This document shows, piece by piece, positions 16,903 through 26,050 of a DNA stretch of 64,000 bases. Below the pieces are notes generated by a model. The model was not told the origin of the DNA and searched no databases. It saw only the letters and a program-made list of their open reading frames with translations. Numbering within the stretch: the stretch's first letter is position 1; each line of letters opens with the position of its first letter. The translations under genes and the position numbers were made by a program. The stretch is from assembly GCA_019240405.1 (NCBI GenBank), contig JAFAYL010000056.1:1-64000 (forward strand), read 5' to 3'. The DNA comes from Acidobacteriaceae bacterium (GTDB lineage: Bacteria; Acidobacteriota; Terriglobia; Bryobacterales; Bryobacteraceae).

Positions 16903-18162
16903 TTGGTGCAGCGCCTCATTTGCCACGTGGACATGGACGCGTTCTTCGTTTCGGTCGAAGAGCTTTTCAATCCATCGCTCAAGGACAAACCCGTCGTAGT
17001 CGGTGGCAAAGCAAACCAGCGCGGAGTTGTAGCTGCCGCTTCCTATGCTGCGCGAAAATTCGGAGTCCACTCTGCAATGCCGTTGCGCACCGCTGCGCAA
17101 TTGTGCCCCAAAGCAATCTTTGTCGAAGGCGCTCCGCATCGTTACCGGGAGTATTCAAAAAAAGTTTTTGCGATATTGAATCGCTTTTCTCCGCAAGTGG
17201 AGATGGCCTCCATCGACGAAGCTTTCATCGACTTAACGGGAACGGAGCGGCTCTGGGGACCTCCGCTTCGAGCGGCTCACGCCCTACACGAGAGCATACA
17301 AACGGAAACTAGCCTGAGATGCTCGCTAGGACTTGCCTCTTCGCGACTGGTCGCAAAGGTGTCTTCTGATCACGCGAAACCGAATGGTGTATTGTTCGTT
17401 ATACCCGGCCAGGAGGCGCGCTTTTTAGCGCCTCTGAATATCCGCAAGATTCCCGGCGTCGGAAAGAAGACCGAGGCCTCGCTTCACCACTTCGGCATCA
17501 GGCGGGTAGGTGATTTGGCCGCGCTTGAGGAAGATTTCCTGGCCTCTCACTTCGGGCGTTGGGGTCTCGCGCTTGCCGGGAAGGCGCGAGGAGAGGACGC
17601 TGGCGGGTGGTTCGATTCTGACGTTGGCGCCGAGGAAGACCCAAAGTCGATCAGTCACGAGCACACGTTTTCCGACGACACGGCTGACCGCGATCGCATT
17701 GAAACCACTCTGATGAAACTCTCGGAGATGGTCGCCAAACGCTTGCGTGAGCACCGGCTCTATTCGCGCACAATTCAGCTCAAATTGCGCGATCAGGATT
17801 TTTCAACCATCACTCGAGCCTGCACGCTCGATCACGCCACACAGCTCGATTCCGAAGTTGCCAGCGCGGCGATTCGCTTGTTTCGTGGTGCTTGGGATGG
17901 CGCAACGCCGGTTCGGTTGGTGGGCGTTCATGCAGGATCTCTGCAGAATGCTGAAGGCCAAATGAACTTGCTCGAAGAACCGCAGACCCGACGCCTGCGC
18001 GAGGCCTTTCGCTCGATCGACCACATCCGAGCCAGGTTCGGGGATGGATTCATCTCACTCGCGAAGACCCTGGATTCAAATATCCGTGAAAAAGTGCACG
18101 AGAATCCCTTCGACCTTCCGGGCAGAGCAGGTCCACACAAGGGAGAGGATGAGTCACAATAA
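16903..18162 (+). CDS. dinB: DNA polymerase IV (Y-family translesion polymerase)
   Basis: Pol IV copies damaged DNA with low fidelity. The 419-residue protein shows the N-terminal metal-binding motif CHVDMDAFFVSVEE, the catalytic SIDEAFIDLTG (about 104-114) and the helix-hairpin-helix IRKIPGVGKKT (about 182-192). A little-finger domain occupies about 240-350. The C-terminus has no obvious QL(S/D)LF clamp-binding motif; QMNLLEEP at about 352-359 may serve as the beta-clamp motif. The start is TTG (16903) or the adjacent GTG (16906), preceded by AAGGCGGG. Its 3' end overlaps the antitoxin gene by 14 nt. No LexA box was identified. Confidence 0.95.
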   Translation: MVQRLICHVDMDAFFVSVEELFNPSLKDKPVVVGGKANQRGVVAAASYAARKFGVHSAMPLRTAAQLCPKAIFVEGAPHRYREYSKKVFAILNRFSPQVEMASIDEAFIDLTGTERLWGPPLRAAHALHESIQTETSLRCSLGLASSRLVAKVSSDHAKPNGVLFVIPGQEARFLAPLNIRKIPGVGKKTEASLHHFGIRRVGDLAALEEDFLASHFGRWGLALAGKARGEDAGGWFDSDVGAEEDPKSISHEHTFSDDTADRDRIETTLMKLSEMVAKRLREHRLYSRTIQLKLRDQDFSTITRACTLDHATQLDSEVASAAIRLFRGAWDGATPVRLVGVHAGSLQNAEGQMNLLEEPQTRRLREAFRSIDHIRARFGDGFISLAKTLDSNIREKVHENPFDLPGRAGPHKGEDESQ

Positions 18163-18376
18163 TTCTATGGAAAAGGTCATCATTCGTGACCCGGAAATCA
18201 TGAGCGGTGAACCCTGCTTCCGCGGCACGCGCGTGCCGTTCAAGAATCTCCTCGATTACATCGAGCACGGCCACACTTTAGATGAATTTCTCGAACAGTT
18301 CCCGGGCGTGACCAGAGAGATGGCGATTGCTGCGCTCGAGAGTGCGAAAGAGTCGTTGCTTGCGCGGATCGCGTGA
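18149..18376 (+). CDS. DUF433 antitoxin-like protein
   Basis: The 75-residue protein matches DUF433 (VapB45-like): IIRDPEIMSGEPCFRGTRVPFKNLLDYIEHGHTLDE and FLEQFPGVTREMAIAALE, a small winged-helix-like fold. DUF433 proteins usually pair with DUF5615 PIN-like toxins, as here. Two starts are possible, ATG 18149 (inside the end of dinB, following GGGAGAG) and ATG 18167; the conserved region starts right after the second. The stop overlaps the GTG start of the toxin gene (GTGA at 18373-18376), indicating coupled translation. Role in toxin-antitoxin control is inferred from the pairing. Confidence 0.85.
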   Translation: MSHNNSMEKVIIRDPEIMSGEPCFRGTRVPFKNLLDYIEHGHTLDEFLEQFPGVTREMAIAALESAKESLLARIA

Positions 18377-18699
18377 AGATCCTCTTAGATGAGTGCGTCC
18401 CCAAAGATCTTTGCAAAAGCTTCCACGGACATCAATGCTATGCCGCTCAGCGCGCTGGCTTCGGCGGAAAAAAGAACAGCGATCTTCTCACTGCTGCCGA
18501 ATTAGCTGGATTCAATGTCCTCATTACGGTTGATAAGAGCATACCTGAGCAACAGAATTTGGCGAGCCGTAGCTTGGCCCTGATCATTCTCCTTACGCCT
18601 TCGAACGATTTGGAGCATTTGCTTCCGCACGTTGCCGCTTGTAGAAGTGCATTGGAATCGATCAAACCAGGTGAAATAATCAGAATCAGTCCCGATTAA
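18373..18699 (+). CDS. DUF5615 PIN-like toxin/nuclease domain protein
   Basis: The 108-residue protein is a DUF5615 PIN-like domain. MKILLDECVPKDL gives the first acidic metal ligands (Asp6, Glu7), and LLTAAELAGFNVLITVDKSI gives the downstream Asp, matching the Mut7-C/PIN-like active site. A typical VapC has further acidic residues near the C-terminus that are less clear here. It is translated from GTG overlapping the DUF433 stop. Its last 14 nt overlap the 3' end of tpiA on the other strand. RNase toxin activity is likely by family analogy but unproven for DUF5615. Confidence 0.85.
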   Translation: MKILLDECVPKDLCKSFHGHQCYAAQRAGFGGKKNSDLLTAAELAGFNVLITVDKSIPEQQNLASRSLALIILLTPSNDLEHLLPHVAACRSALESIKPGEIIRISPD

Positions 18700-19450
18700 C
18701 CCGAGCCGCCTTCACAATCTGAGCGAAAGATCGCGGATCAAGGCTGGCGCCCCCTACCAGCACGCCATCGATTTCCGATTCTTTCATAAGGCCTTCGATA
18801 TTGTCAGGCTTTACACTGCCGCCGTATAGAATTCGCAACTGTTCTGCGGCCTTGCCGAACCTCTTCTCGGCTTCAGTGCGAATGAGCGCATGCGCTTCCG
18901 ATGCAATTTGCGGCGTAGCTGTTTGCCCGGTGCCGATTGCCCAAACCGGCTCGTACGCAATGACAACCTTCGCAAACTGCTCTTCAGTCAAGCCCGCGAT
19001 GCCGCCTGCGAACTGGCCAATTAGCACTTCTCTAGTCTTTCCCGCCTTGTGTTCTTCCAACCGTTCGCCAATACAAATGATCGGGGTTAACTCAGCCGCT
19101 ATCGCAGCTTGACCCTTTTTCAAGACCTCGCCATTCGTTTCGTGAAAATACTGGCGTCGCTCGCTATGACCAATCAACACCCAAGTCGCGCCGACGGCCC
19201 TGAGCATTTCACCGGAGACTTCGCCTGTATAGGCGCCCTCATTCGCCCAGAAAAGGTTCTGTCCGCCGATGCGGATCGATGTTCCCTGCGCAGCTTGAAT
19301 CGCCGTCGGAATGTTCACGCTAACCGGAAAAATCACCAGATCGCAATCATTGAAGCCGTTAACTGACGGGATGAACTGCTCGAAAAAAGAAGCCGTTTGC
19401 TGGGCGGTTTTGTACATCTTCCAATTGCCCGCCATAACGCGACGCCTCAT
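18686..19450 (-). CDS. tpiA: Triosephosphate isomerase
   Basis: TpiA interconverts dihydroxyacetone phosphate and glyceraldehyde 3-phosphate in glycolysis and gluconeogenesis. The 254-residue protein contains Lys11 in AGNWKMYK, His95 in IGHSERR and the catalytic Glu167 in AYEPVWAIGTG (loop 6). The phosphate-binding YGGSVKPDNI and GVLVGGASL also match. The ATG start yields the expected N-terminus; a second Met at codon 6 is possible. It is the last gene of the yebC-ruvC-unknown-deoB-tpiA minus-strand run, 9 nt after deoB. Confidence 0.97.
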   Translation of the reverse strand: MRRRVMAGNWKMYKTAQQTASFFEQFIPSVNGFNDCDLVIFPVSVNIPTAIQAAQGTSIRIGGQNLFWANEGAYTGEVSGEMLRAVGATWVLIGHSERRQYFHETNGEVLKKGQAAIAAELTPIICIGERLEEHKAGKTREVLIGQFAGGIAGLTEEQFAKVVIAYEPVWAIGTGQTATPQIASEAHALIRTEAEKRFGKAAEQLRILYGGSVKPDNIEGLMKESEIDGVLVGGASLDPRSFAQIVKAARVNRD

Positions 19451-19459
19451 GGTCGGATA

Positions 19460-20650
19460 CTAATTGAATCCTTTCTGGATGTCTTTCAAAAAACTTGTGC
19501 CGGCTTGGATTTGCGTTCCAAAATTCTCCGCTACCATCTGCCCAATGTCGGCAAGCGTGGCCCGAGTCCCCAGGTTCACGCCTGCCTTGACCCGATCTCC
19601 GTAAGCGAGTAGCGGAGTGTATTCACGAGAGTGATCGGTTGATGCTGTGGTGGGATCACATCCGTGATCGGCAGTCAATAGAATCAGGTCGGAAGGTTCA
19701 GGTTTCAAAGTGCCTAGCCATCGATCCACAGCCTCCAGAGCTTCCGCGTAGCCTTCGATATCGTTCCGATGACCGTACAGTTGGTCGAAATCAACGAGGT
19801 TCACAAATATCAATCCAGCAGCTCGTTTGCGCATTGCCTCTTCGGTCTTCTGCATTCCGTCCGCATTGTTCTTTGTTTTCACTGATTCGCTTATGCCGCG
19901 ATGCAAGAAGATATCCGAAATTTTGCCAACCGCGTACACCGGGATCTGCCGTTCAGAAAGTTTGTCTAGCAGCATGCCTTGAGATGGCGGAACGGCAAAA
20001 TCCTTGCGGTTTGACGTTCGAACAAACCGGCCTGGCTCACCCTCGAATGGCCGGGCGATTACTCGCCCGACCTCATGCGAACCGCGCAGCACCTCGCGAG
20101 CAATCGCGCACATGCGATAAAGCTCGCCCACTGGTATGACGCTCTCATGAGCTGCGATCTGAAAAACACTATCCGCTGATGTGTAGACAATGGGCCACCC
20201 TGTTTGAAGATGCTGTTCGCCTAACTCCGCGATGATTTCTGTTCCAGAAGCTGGCTTGTTGCCGAGTGTCCTTCGACCGACCCGTTTTTCGAACTCCTCG
20301 ATCACTTCCGGAGGGAAGCCGCGCGGGTAAACGGGGAACGGCTTTTCGAGCAGGATGCCCGCCATCTCCCAATGTCCTGTAGTCGTGTCCTTACCGGGCG
20401 AAGCCAAGGCGCACTTTCCGTATGCCCCAATCGGATGTTGAACCGCAGGTAAATTTGGCAGCGGCTTGATATTTCCCAAACCCAACCCGCAAAGATTGGG
20501 CAAAGTGAGTTTCCTCTGCTTCGCTATGTTGCCGAGAGTGTCGCTTCCCGCATCACCGAACTCGGCCGCATCCGGCATTGCCCCGATCCCGACGCTGTCG
20601 AGCACGATCCAAATAATGCGTCGAAATTCGCTCACTGCAGTCTGGTTCAA
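19460..20650 (-). CDS. deoB: Phosphopentomutase
   Basis: DeoB converts (deoxy)ribose 1-phosphate to the 5-phosphate, linking nucleoside breakdown to the pentose phosphate pathway. The 396-residue protein is an alkaline-phosphatase-superfamily enzyme: metal-binding [20 protein letters not shown] near the N-terminus, nucleophile Thr in [11 protein letters not shown], and metal ligands in [11 protein letters not shown] and [10 protein letters not shown] near the C-terminus. Length matches the family. The start codon overlaps the stop of the upstream unknown gene (ATGA at 20647-20650). Being upstream of tpiA by 9 nt makes a small carbon-salvage pair. Confidence 0.96.
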   Translation of the reverse strand: MNQTAVSEFRRIIWIVLDSVGIGAMPDAAEFGDAGSDTLGNIAKQRKLTLPNLCGLGLGNIKPLPNLPAVQHPIGAYGKCALASPGKDTTTGHWEMAGILLEKPFPVYPRGFPPEVIEEFEKRVGRRTLGNKPASGTEIIAELGEQHLQTGWPIVYTSADSVFQIAAHESVIPVGELYRMCAIAREVLRGSHEVGRVIARPFEGEPGRFVRTSNRKDFAVPPSQGMLLDKLSERQIPVYAVGKISDIFLHRGISESVKTKNNADGMQKTEEAMRKRAAGLIFVNLVDFDQLYGHRNDIEGYAEALEAVDRWLGTLKPEPSDLILLTADHGCDPTTASTDHSREYTPLLAYGDRVKAGVNLGTRATLADIGQMVAENFGTQIQAGTSFLKDIQKGFN

Positions 20651-21288
20651 GACTGCTGCTTTGCGGACGCATTTGTCGGAGGGGCCTGAAACTCATCCCG
20701 CAGCCTAGCCGCACGTTCGCGCGCAAGATGCATAAACGCTTCGTGCACTGCGATCCGATTCAGCAGTGGAATAAATTGCTGCGGAGCAACGAGCTGCTTA
20801 TGCAGCCAGAGAGATTCAATGTTCGCCAATGCTTCATTCACGCCCAGTTTGTCGTAATGAATCGTGCGATCCAGCTCGATGTACGCGCGCTCTGTCGCAG
20901 CGATCTGCTCGAAGCGATCCAGCAACTGCTGCGCAGTTTCGTTCATCGAATAGTTGAAGGAAACTTCCGTCGTCGCGCCATTCTCGGGGAGATACTTAAA
21001 CGTCTTCTTGCCGGTATTTGCAACCTTCAAACCCGATTCGAGAGGCGATTTGAAGTAGTCAAGCTTCTCAGCCATCGTAAAGAGCGGTGCGGTTTCAGAG
21101 TCTTCGAGCTGCGCAGTCAAAGGATGATCGTCTGTAGGTGATTCCTTATATTGAAGCGCGCCGGTACGGTCCACGCGCACGGAGCAGTATTCCGGAGTGC
21201 TTCCCGGGAAACTTTTCGTAAAGACAATCACCGGACTACGGCCATAAAGCATTACGGCCCAGAGATACGCAAACGCTATTCTTCTCAT
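20647..21288 (-). CDS. Exported protein of unknown function in the ruvC-deoB run
   Basis: The 213-residue protein starts with a hydrophobic stretch ([15 protein letters not shown]) that could be a signal peptide or anchor. Next comes a beta-rich part with [23 protein letters not shown], then a helical part (about 120-200) rich in Arg and Glu. No known family was recognised; I have the impression that similar proteins occur in Acidobacteria. The gene is tightly packed: its ATG overlaps the ruvC stop (TAATG) and its stop overlaps the deoB start (ATGA), so it is almost certainly real and co-translated. Confidence 0.7.
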   Translation of the reverse strand: MRRIAFAYLWAVMLYGRSPVIVFTKSFPGSTPEYCSVRVDRTGALQYKESPTDDHPLTAQLEDSETAPLFTMAEKLDYFKSPLESGLKVANTGKKTFKYLPENGATTEVSFNYSMNETAQQLLDRFEQIAATERAYIELDRTIHYDKLGVNEALANIESLWLHKQLVAPQQFIPLLNRIAVHEAFMHLARERAARLRDEFQAPPTNASAKQQS

Positions 21289-21809
21289 TAGCGTGCTCCG
21301 GCGCCGTTCGCAATCTTCGCGTGCGTAGCATGGCAGATGGCGACAGCTAATGCATCCGTCGCGTCGAACGACTCGATCGACTGCAGGTCAGGGTTACGGC
21401 CCTTGGCCCCATGCATTTCAAGAAGAGAGTGAACCATCATCTGCACTTGCTGTTTCTCAGCACGCCCATATCCAACAACGCTCATTTTGACTTCGAGCGG
21501 AGAATACTCGCTGACTTTGAGTCCTGCTTCCGCCGCAAGCAGGAGCGCTACACCGCGCATATGGGCCAACTTTAGCGCTGATTTCGCATTAACTGCATGA
21601 AACACTTCCTCTACGGCGAAAGCTTCAGGAGCGAATGTCTCCAAAATGCTCCGTAGTTCACTAGCAATACACAGCAGCCTTTCCTCGAGTAGATCCGCCG
21701 TCCGCGTACGGATCACGCCCGCTGAAACCAACTGATGAGTCCGCCCATCCGTGTCGATTACGCCGAAACCTGTCTTTTCAGTTCCGCAATCTATCCCGAC
21801 AATTCGCAT
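21288..21809 (-). CDS. ruvC: Holliday junction resolvase RuvC
   Basis: RuvC cuts Holliday junctions with the RuvAB complex in recombination. The 173-residue protein has the expected acidic active site: Asp7 in [10 protein letters not shown], Glu67/68 in [11 protein letters not shown], and the C-terminal pair in [14 protein letters not shown]. The length is standard. It follows yebC by 12 nt, a pairing seen in many bacteria. ruvA and ruvB are not in the window. Confidence 0.96.
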   Translation of the reverse strand: MRIVGIDCGTEKTGFGVIDTDGRTHQLVSAGVIRTRTADLLEERLLCIASELRSILETFAPEAFAVEEVFHAVNAKSALKLAHMRGVALLLAAEAGLKVSEYSPLEVKMSVVGYGRAEKQQVQMMVHSLLEMHGAKGRNPDLQSIESFDATDALAVAICHATHAKIANGAGAR

Positions 21810-21821
21810 CCGAAGAATCGG

Positions 21822-22565
21822 CTAGGCGAGAGCTTCTACTTCCGCCTGATTGACTTCATAGTTTCCGTAAACGTTCTGAACGTCGTCATGATCCTCGAGC
21901 GTCTCGTAGAGCCGTAACATCGCCTGGGCATTCTTTCCTTCGAGCTTGATCGTGTTCTTTGGCACCATCGCAATCTCGGCTGTTTCAGTCGGAATACGCG
22001 ACTTTTCGAGAGCTTGCAAAACAGCTTCGTGGGCCTCGGGCGGAGAGAGAATCTCGAAGGCACCGCCGTGATCGCGGATGTCATCGGCTCCCGCATCGAG
22101 CACTATGCCCATTAATTGGTCTTCGCTCGCCTTTTCAGCATCGACAAAAATCTGGCTCTTGCGTTCAAACATCCAGGAAACGCTGCCTTGTTCGCCGAGA
22201 TTCCCGCCGTTTTTCGAAAACAGGTGGCGAATTTCGCTAACCGTCCGATTGCGATTGTCAGTAGCGACATTTACCAGAACCGCAGCACCACCGGGTCCGT
22301 AGCCTTCGAACTGAATTTCGTCAATCTGTCCGCCTTCGAGCTCGCCGGTACCGCGCATGATGGCCCGTTTAATGTTATCGGCCGGCATGCTTTCCGCTTT
22401 GGCAGCCAAAATCGCGGTGCGCAGCCGCGGATTCGCATCAGGATCCCCGCCGTTGCGCGCGGCAATTGTAATTTCCTTGATCAAACGCGTGAACGTCTTT
22501 CCGCGCTTCGCGTCAAGAGCGGCTTTTTTGTGTTTGATCGTCGCCCACTTACTATGTCCTGACAT
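21822..22565 (-). CDS. YebC/PmpR family protein
   Basis: The 247-residue protein starts MSGHSKWATIKHKKAALDAK, the invariant YebC signature, and contains GPGGAAVLVNVATDNRNRT and a C-terminal DDVQNVYGNYE. Family members have been described as transcription regulators, and more recently as helping ribosomes through difficult (for example polyproline) sequences. It is first in the yebC-ruvC minus-strand operon and diverges from the nuo operon across a gap of about 220 nt. Confidence 0.95.
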   Translation of the reverse strand: MSGHSKWATIKHKKAALDAKRGKTFTRLIKEITIAARNGGDPDANPRLRTAILAAKAESMPADNIKRAIMRGTGELEGGQIDEIQFEGYGPGGAAVLVNVATDNRNRTVSEIRHLFSKNGGNLGEQGSVSWMFERKSQIFVDAEKASEDQLMGIVLDAGADDIRDHGGAFEILSPPEAHEAVLQALEKSRIPTETAEIAMVPKNTIKLEGKNAQAMLRLYETLEDHDDVQNVYGNYEVNQAEVEALA

Positions 22566-22710
22566 GCGAAAACCTCAACTGTTCCGTAACTTTCGAGGAT
22601 AACAAAGATGGAGAGGTTTAGGCACGATGAGTTCGGCGGCTCGAACAGCACCGCAGCAACCGGGCAGCCTCTGGAGTACAAGTTGGAACTCAAGCACCGG
22701 TCAAATATAC

Positions 22711-22739
22711 TTGAAATTTGATTGAAAGCAGTGCATACT
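22711..22739 (+). promoter_or_regulatory. Candidate promoter of the nuo operon
   Basis: TTGAAA (22711-22716) and CATACT (22734-22739) are separated by exactly 17 nt, giving a good sigma-70 promoter. Transcription would begin near 22746 and leave a leader of about 40 nt with GGAGG (22772-22776) before the GTG of nuoA. This is the only strong candidate in the gap between yebC and nuoA. Confidence 0.5.
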
Positions 22740-22786
22740 TCCTCGAAGGCGCTGCGCTTTTGCGCCGCTCTGGAGGCTGAGGAACC

Positions 22787-23161
22787 GTGGACCTCTGGCC
22801 ATTGGGCGTTTATGTAGCCCTGGTCGCGCTACTTGTTGGAGCGATGTTGGGGCTGTCCTACGTGCTGGGACAGCGGCATCACGACCGCTCCACCGACTCG
22901 CCATATGAATCGGGGATTTTGTCGGAAGGCTCTGCCCGCGTTCGGCTTTCCGCGAAATTTTATCTGGTCGCGATGTTTTTTGTGATCTTCGATCTCGAAG
23001 CGATTTTCATTTTTGCTTGGGCAGTAGCGGTCCGGGAAACCGGTTGGACCGGCTATGCGGAAGTGTCTATTTTCATTTTGATTTTGCTGATCGCACTTGG
23101 CTATCTCTGGCGAGTAGGAGCTCTCGATTGGGCCTCTGGCCGCTTCAAGAGGCCAAGTTGA
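22787..23161 (+). CDS. nuoA: NADH-quinone oxidoreductase subunit A
   Basis: NuoA is a small membrane-arm subunit near the quinone site of complex I. The 124-residue protein has three membrane helices (about 5-27, 66-86, 94-114). The conserved loop [27 protein letters not shown] holds the Cys-replacing position (here Ile/Leu) seen in many NuoA proteins, and [18 protein letters not shown] follows. The start is GTG with GGAGGCTGAGG upstream. It is the first gene of a complete operon through nuoN. Confidence 0.95.
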   Translation: MDLWPLGVYVALVALLVGAMLGLSYVLGQRHHDRSTDSPYESGILSEGSARVRLSAKFYLVAMFFVIFDLEAIFIFAWAVAVRETGWTGYAEVSIFILILLIALGYLWRVGALDWASGRFKRPS

Positions 23162-23174
23162 AGGGACATCCTGG

Positions 23175-23810
23175 ATGCGTTATTCAGTAACCAAAGTGGC
23201 CGCGCCGCCCGGCGAACCTTGCCATAATCACGTCGAGACCGCTGTTCGCCGAAGCCTGATTCTCTCGCGACTCGAAGACCTGGTTGCGTGGAGCCGCAAG
23301 AACTCTATTTGGCCTTTTCATTTCGGACTCTCTTGTTGTTTCGTCGAGATGGCGACGAGCATCACTAGTAAATATGACATTTCTCGCTTCGGAGCGGAAG
23401 TGATCCGCGGCACACCGAGGGAAGCGGATCTTATGGTGGTCGCTGGAACCGTTTTCATCAAAATGGCGCCCGTCATTCGCCGGCTCTATGAACAGATGAT
23501 GGAGCCGCGATGGGTGATCTCCATGGGATCATGCGCGAATTCCGGAGGAATGTACGACATATACAGCGTGGTTCAAGGCGTGGATAAATTCTTGCCCGTC
23601 GACGTTTATGTGCCGGGTTGCCCGCCGCGACCCGACGCCTTTTTAGAGGGACTCGTATTGCTTCGCGACGCCGTCGGACAAGAAAAGCGGCCGCTCAGTT
23701 GGGTAGTCGGCCCGCAAGGCGTAGAGAAAGCTCACATGCCCTCGATGCGCGATCTGAAGCGAACCGAGCGGCAAAAGCTCACCGTGCTTCGAACGCCGGA
23801 TCAGGTTTAG
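23175..23810 (+). CDS. nuoB: NADH-quinone oxidoreductase subunit B
   Basis: NuoB carries the terminal N2 [4Fe-4S] cluster that hands electrons to quinone. The 211-residue protein has the tandem cysteines Cys54-Cys55 ([10 protein letters not shown]), a third Cys in [20 protein letters not shown] and a fourth in [12 protein letters not shown]. All four N2 ligands are thus present. The C-terminal tail (after RPLSW) is about 35 residues longer than a minimal NuoB. It is translated 13 nt after nuoA. Confidence 0.97.
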   Translation: MRYSVTKVAAPPGEPCHNHVETAVRRSLILSRLEDLVAWSRKNSIWPFHFGLSCCFVEMATSITSKYDISRFGAEVIRGTPREADLMVVAGTVFIKMAPVIRRLYEQMMEPRWVISMGSCANSGGMYDIYSVVQGVDKFLPVDVYVPGCPPRPDAFLEGLVLLRDAVGQEKRPLSWVVGPQGVEKAHMPSMRDLKRTERQKLTVLRTPDQV

Positions 23811-23816
23811 CACTCT

Positions 23817-25562
23817 ATGCAACCTGCGCTCGTCTCGAATGAAGAGTTAGCGGTTGAACTCGGAGCAGAGGCCAAGTCGGAAATAACCCGAGACGGTATC
23901 CCGACATTTTGGTTGGCTCCGAACGAGATTCACGAAGTTGTGCGCAGGCTTCGAGAATCTGTTCCGCGACCGTTCAAAGTGTTCTACGACCTGACTGCGA
24001 TCGATGAGCGGGCCCGGCGGAATAGAAACGGTCGCTCGGCGGGCGATTTTACAGTCGTTTATCACTTGTTTTCCTACGAGCGCAATGATTACGTGCGGCT
24101 CAAAGTTCCGCTCGACATAAAACACCCCTCAGTGCCGTCGATCGTTGACATTTTTCCCGCTGCCAATTGGTACGAACGTGAAGTGTGGGACATGTTCGGA
24201 ATCGCTTTCGAAGGGCATCCTCATTTGACGCGTATTCTTATGCCGCGGTCCTGGCAAGGACATCCTTTGCGGAAAGATCATCCGGCGCGTGCGACAGAAA
24301 TGGGTCCGTTCGTCTTGCCTGACGAAAAGTTGGACGCCGAACAAGAAGCGTTGCGCTTCCGGCCCGAGGAATGGGGCATGGCGCGAGGGCGGGAGGATAC
24401 CGATTTTTTGTTTTTGAATGTTGGCCCTCAGCATCCCGGAACTCACGGCGTCCTGAGGATCGTGTTGGAGCTGGATGGCGAAGAGATTGTCAACGCTGTT
24501 CCCGACATCGGATTTCACCATCGGGGCGCGGAGAAAATGGGCGAGCGCCAGACCTGGCATACTTACATTCCGTACACCGATCGGATCGATTATCTCGGCG
24601 GTGTCATGAACAATCTCGCCTATCTCACGTCTTTCGAAAAGCTCGCGGGAATTACAGTGCCGCCGCGAGGCCAGATGATTCGCGTGATGACGGCGGAGTT
24701 GTTTCGTATCATCAGCCACCTGGTTTGGTACGGCACATTCGCCCAGGATGTTGGCCAGATGTCGCCGGTCTTTTACACGTTCAACGATCGTGAAAAAGCG
24801 TTCTCGATCATTGAAGCTGTTTGCGGAGCGCGCATGCATCCCAACTGGTTCCGGATTGGCGGTGTAGCGCAAGATCTGCCGCGCGGTTGGGACGCAATGT
24901 TTCGAGATTTCGTGAACTATCTTCCGGCTCGCTTGGATGAATACGACCGCACCATCATGCAGAACCTCCTATTCCAGGCGCGCACCAAGGGAGTGGGCGG
25001 GTGCACCATTGATGAAGCCATGGAGTGGAGTATGACCGGACCGAATCTCCGCGCCTGCGGATTCGAATGGGATGTTCGCAAAAAGCAGCCTTATGCGTGT
25101 TACGACCAACTCGAATTCGACATACCAACGGGCAAGACCGGCGATTGCTACGACCGCGCGATCGTGCACGTCGAAGAAATGCGGCAAAGCTTGCGGATCA
25201 TCCGGCAATGCGTAGACCAGATGCCCGGAGGACCGTGCAACGCCGAGCATCCGCTGACGACGCCTCCGCCGAAAGCGCGGACGATGCACGATATTGAGAC
25301 GCTGATCGATCATTTCTTGGGTGTGAGCTGGGGGCCTGTGGTGCCGGCGGGCGAAGCCTTCGCGGCAATTGAAGCGACTAAAGGGAACAATGGTTACTAC
25401 CTGGTCAGCGATGGTGGAAACGGGTCCTATCGAACACGCATCCGCACGCCATCATTTGCACACATGCAGATGTTGCCGCTGCTGGTCCGCGGTCTGATGA
25501 TCCCGGATCTACTGGCGATTCTCGGAAGTCTAGATTTCGTGCTGGCGGATATTGATCGGTGA
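23817..25562 (+). CDS. nuoCD: Fused NADH-quinone oxidoreductase subunits C and D
   Basis: One 581-residue chain combines NuoC (about 1-180; [42 protein letters not shown]) and NuoD (about 195-581; [44 protein letters not shown]). NuoD forms the quinone cavity and is related to [NiFe]-hydrogenase large subunits, without metal cysteines. The fusion is as in E. coli rather than the split nuoC/nuoD of many other bacteria. The linker at about 165-195 is charged and shows no leftover stop codon. It starts 6 nt after nuoB. Confidence 0.97.
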   Translation: MQPALVSNEELAVELGAEAKSEITRDGIPTFWLAPNEIHEVVRRLRESVPRPFKVFYDLTAIDERARRNRNGRSAGDFTVVYHLFSYERNDYVRLKVPLDIKHPSVPSIVDIFPAANWYEREVWDMFGIAFEGHPHLTRILMPRSWQGHPLRKDHPARATEMGPFVLPDEKLDAEQEALRFRPEEWGMARGREDTDFLFLNVGPQHPGTHGVLRIVLELDGEEIVNAVPDIGFHHRGAEKMGERQTWHTYIPYTDRIDYLGGVMNNLAYLTSFEKLAGITVPPRGQMIRVMTAELFRIISHLVWYGTFAQDVGQMSPVFYTFNDREKAFSIIEAVCGARMHPNWFRIGGVAQDLPRGWDAMFRDFVNYLPARLDEYDRTIMQNLLFQARTKGVGGCTIDEAMEWSMTGPNLRACGFEWDVRKKQPYACYDQLEFDIPTGKTGDCYDRAIVHVEEMRQSLRIIRQCVDQMPGGPCNAEHPLTTPPPKARTMHDIETLIDHFLGVSWGPVVPAGEAFAAIEATKGNNGYYLVSDGGNGSYRTRIRTPSFAHMQMLPLLVRGLMIPDLLAILGSLDFVLADIDR

Positions 25563-25581
25563 GGAGAGGCGGAGAAGAGTT

Positions 25582-26046
25582 TTGCTGACGGCTGAAGAGC
25601 AGAAGGAAATCGGCGAGGAGCTGGCGCATTACCCGTGCAAGCAGGCAGTGTGTATCGACGCGATGCTAATTGTGCAGCGCCACCGCGGCTGGGTTTCTGA
25701 TGATGCAATTCGGGATATCGCAGAGATGCTCGAAATGTCGACAGCCGATCTGGACGGCGTCGCTACGTTTTATAATCTCATCCGGCGCAAGCCGGTAGCG
25801 CGGCATGTGGTCCTAATCTGCGACAGCGTGAGCTGCTGGATTATGGGCTGCGAACGGGTGCGTGATCAGTTATGCACCAGATTGGGCACGACGCTCGGCG
25901 GATCCACGGCCGACGGGCGGTTTACCTTGCTGCCCATTGTTTGTCTGGGAGCCTGCGATCGCGCACCCGCCCTAATGATCGATAACAATCTACACACCAA
26001 TGTAGACGAGCATCGCATCGGCGGAATTCTAGAGGCCTACAAGTAA
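25582..26046 (+). CDS. nuoE: NADH-quinone oxidoreductase subunit E
   Basis: NuoE binds the N1a [2Fe-2S] cluster in the NADH-dehydrogenase module. The roughly 154-residue protein has the four expected cysteines: CDSVSC (C-x4-C) and, 30-40 residues on, CLGAC (C-x3-C). The thioredoxin-like fold and the N-terminal helix KQAVCIDAMLIVQRHRGWVSDD also match. The frame also opens at TTG 25552, inside nuoCD; TTG 25582 is preferred because GGAG (25571-25574) lies 7 nt upstream. Both starts are non-ATG, so the exact N-terminus is uncertain. Confidence 0.93.
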   Translation: MLTAEEQKEIGEELAHYPCKQAVCIDAMLIVQRHRGWVSDDAIRDIAEMLEMSTADLDGVATFYNLIRRKPVARHVVLICDSVSCWIMGCERVRDQLCTRLGTTLGGSTADGRFTLLPIVCLGACDRAPALMIDNNLHTNVDEHRIGGILEAYK

Positions 26047-26050
26047 CCCG

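Noticed and set aside
24129-24872. A 247-codon minus-strand frame
   Set aside because: It is antisense to nuoCD, has no ribosome site, and lacks recognisable motifs.
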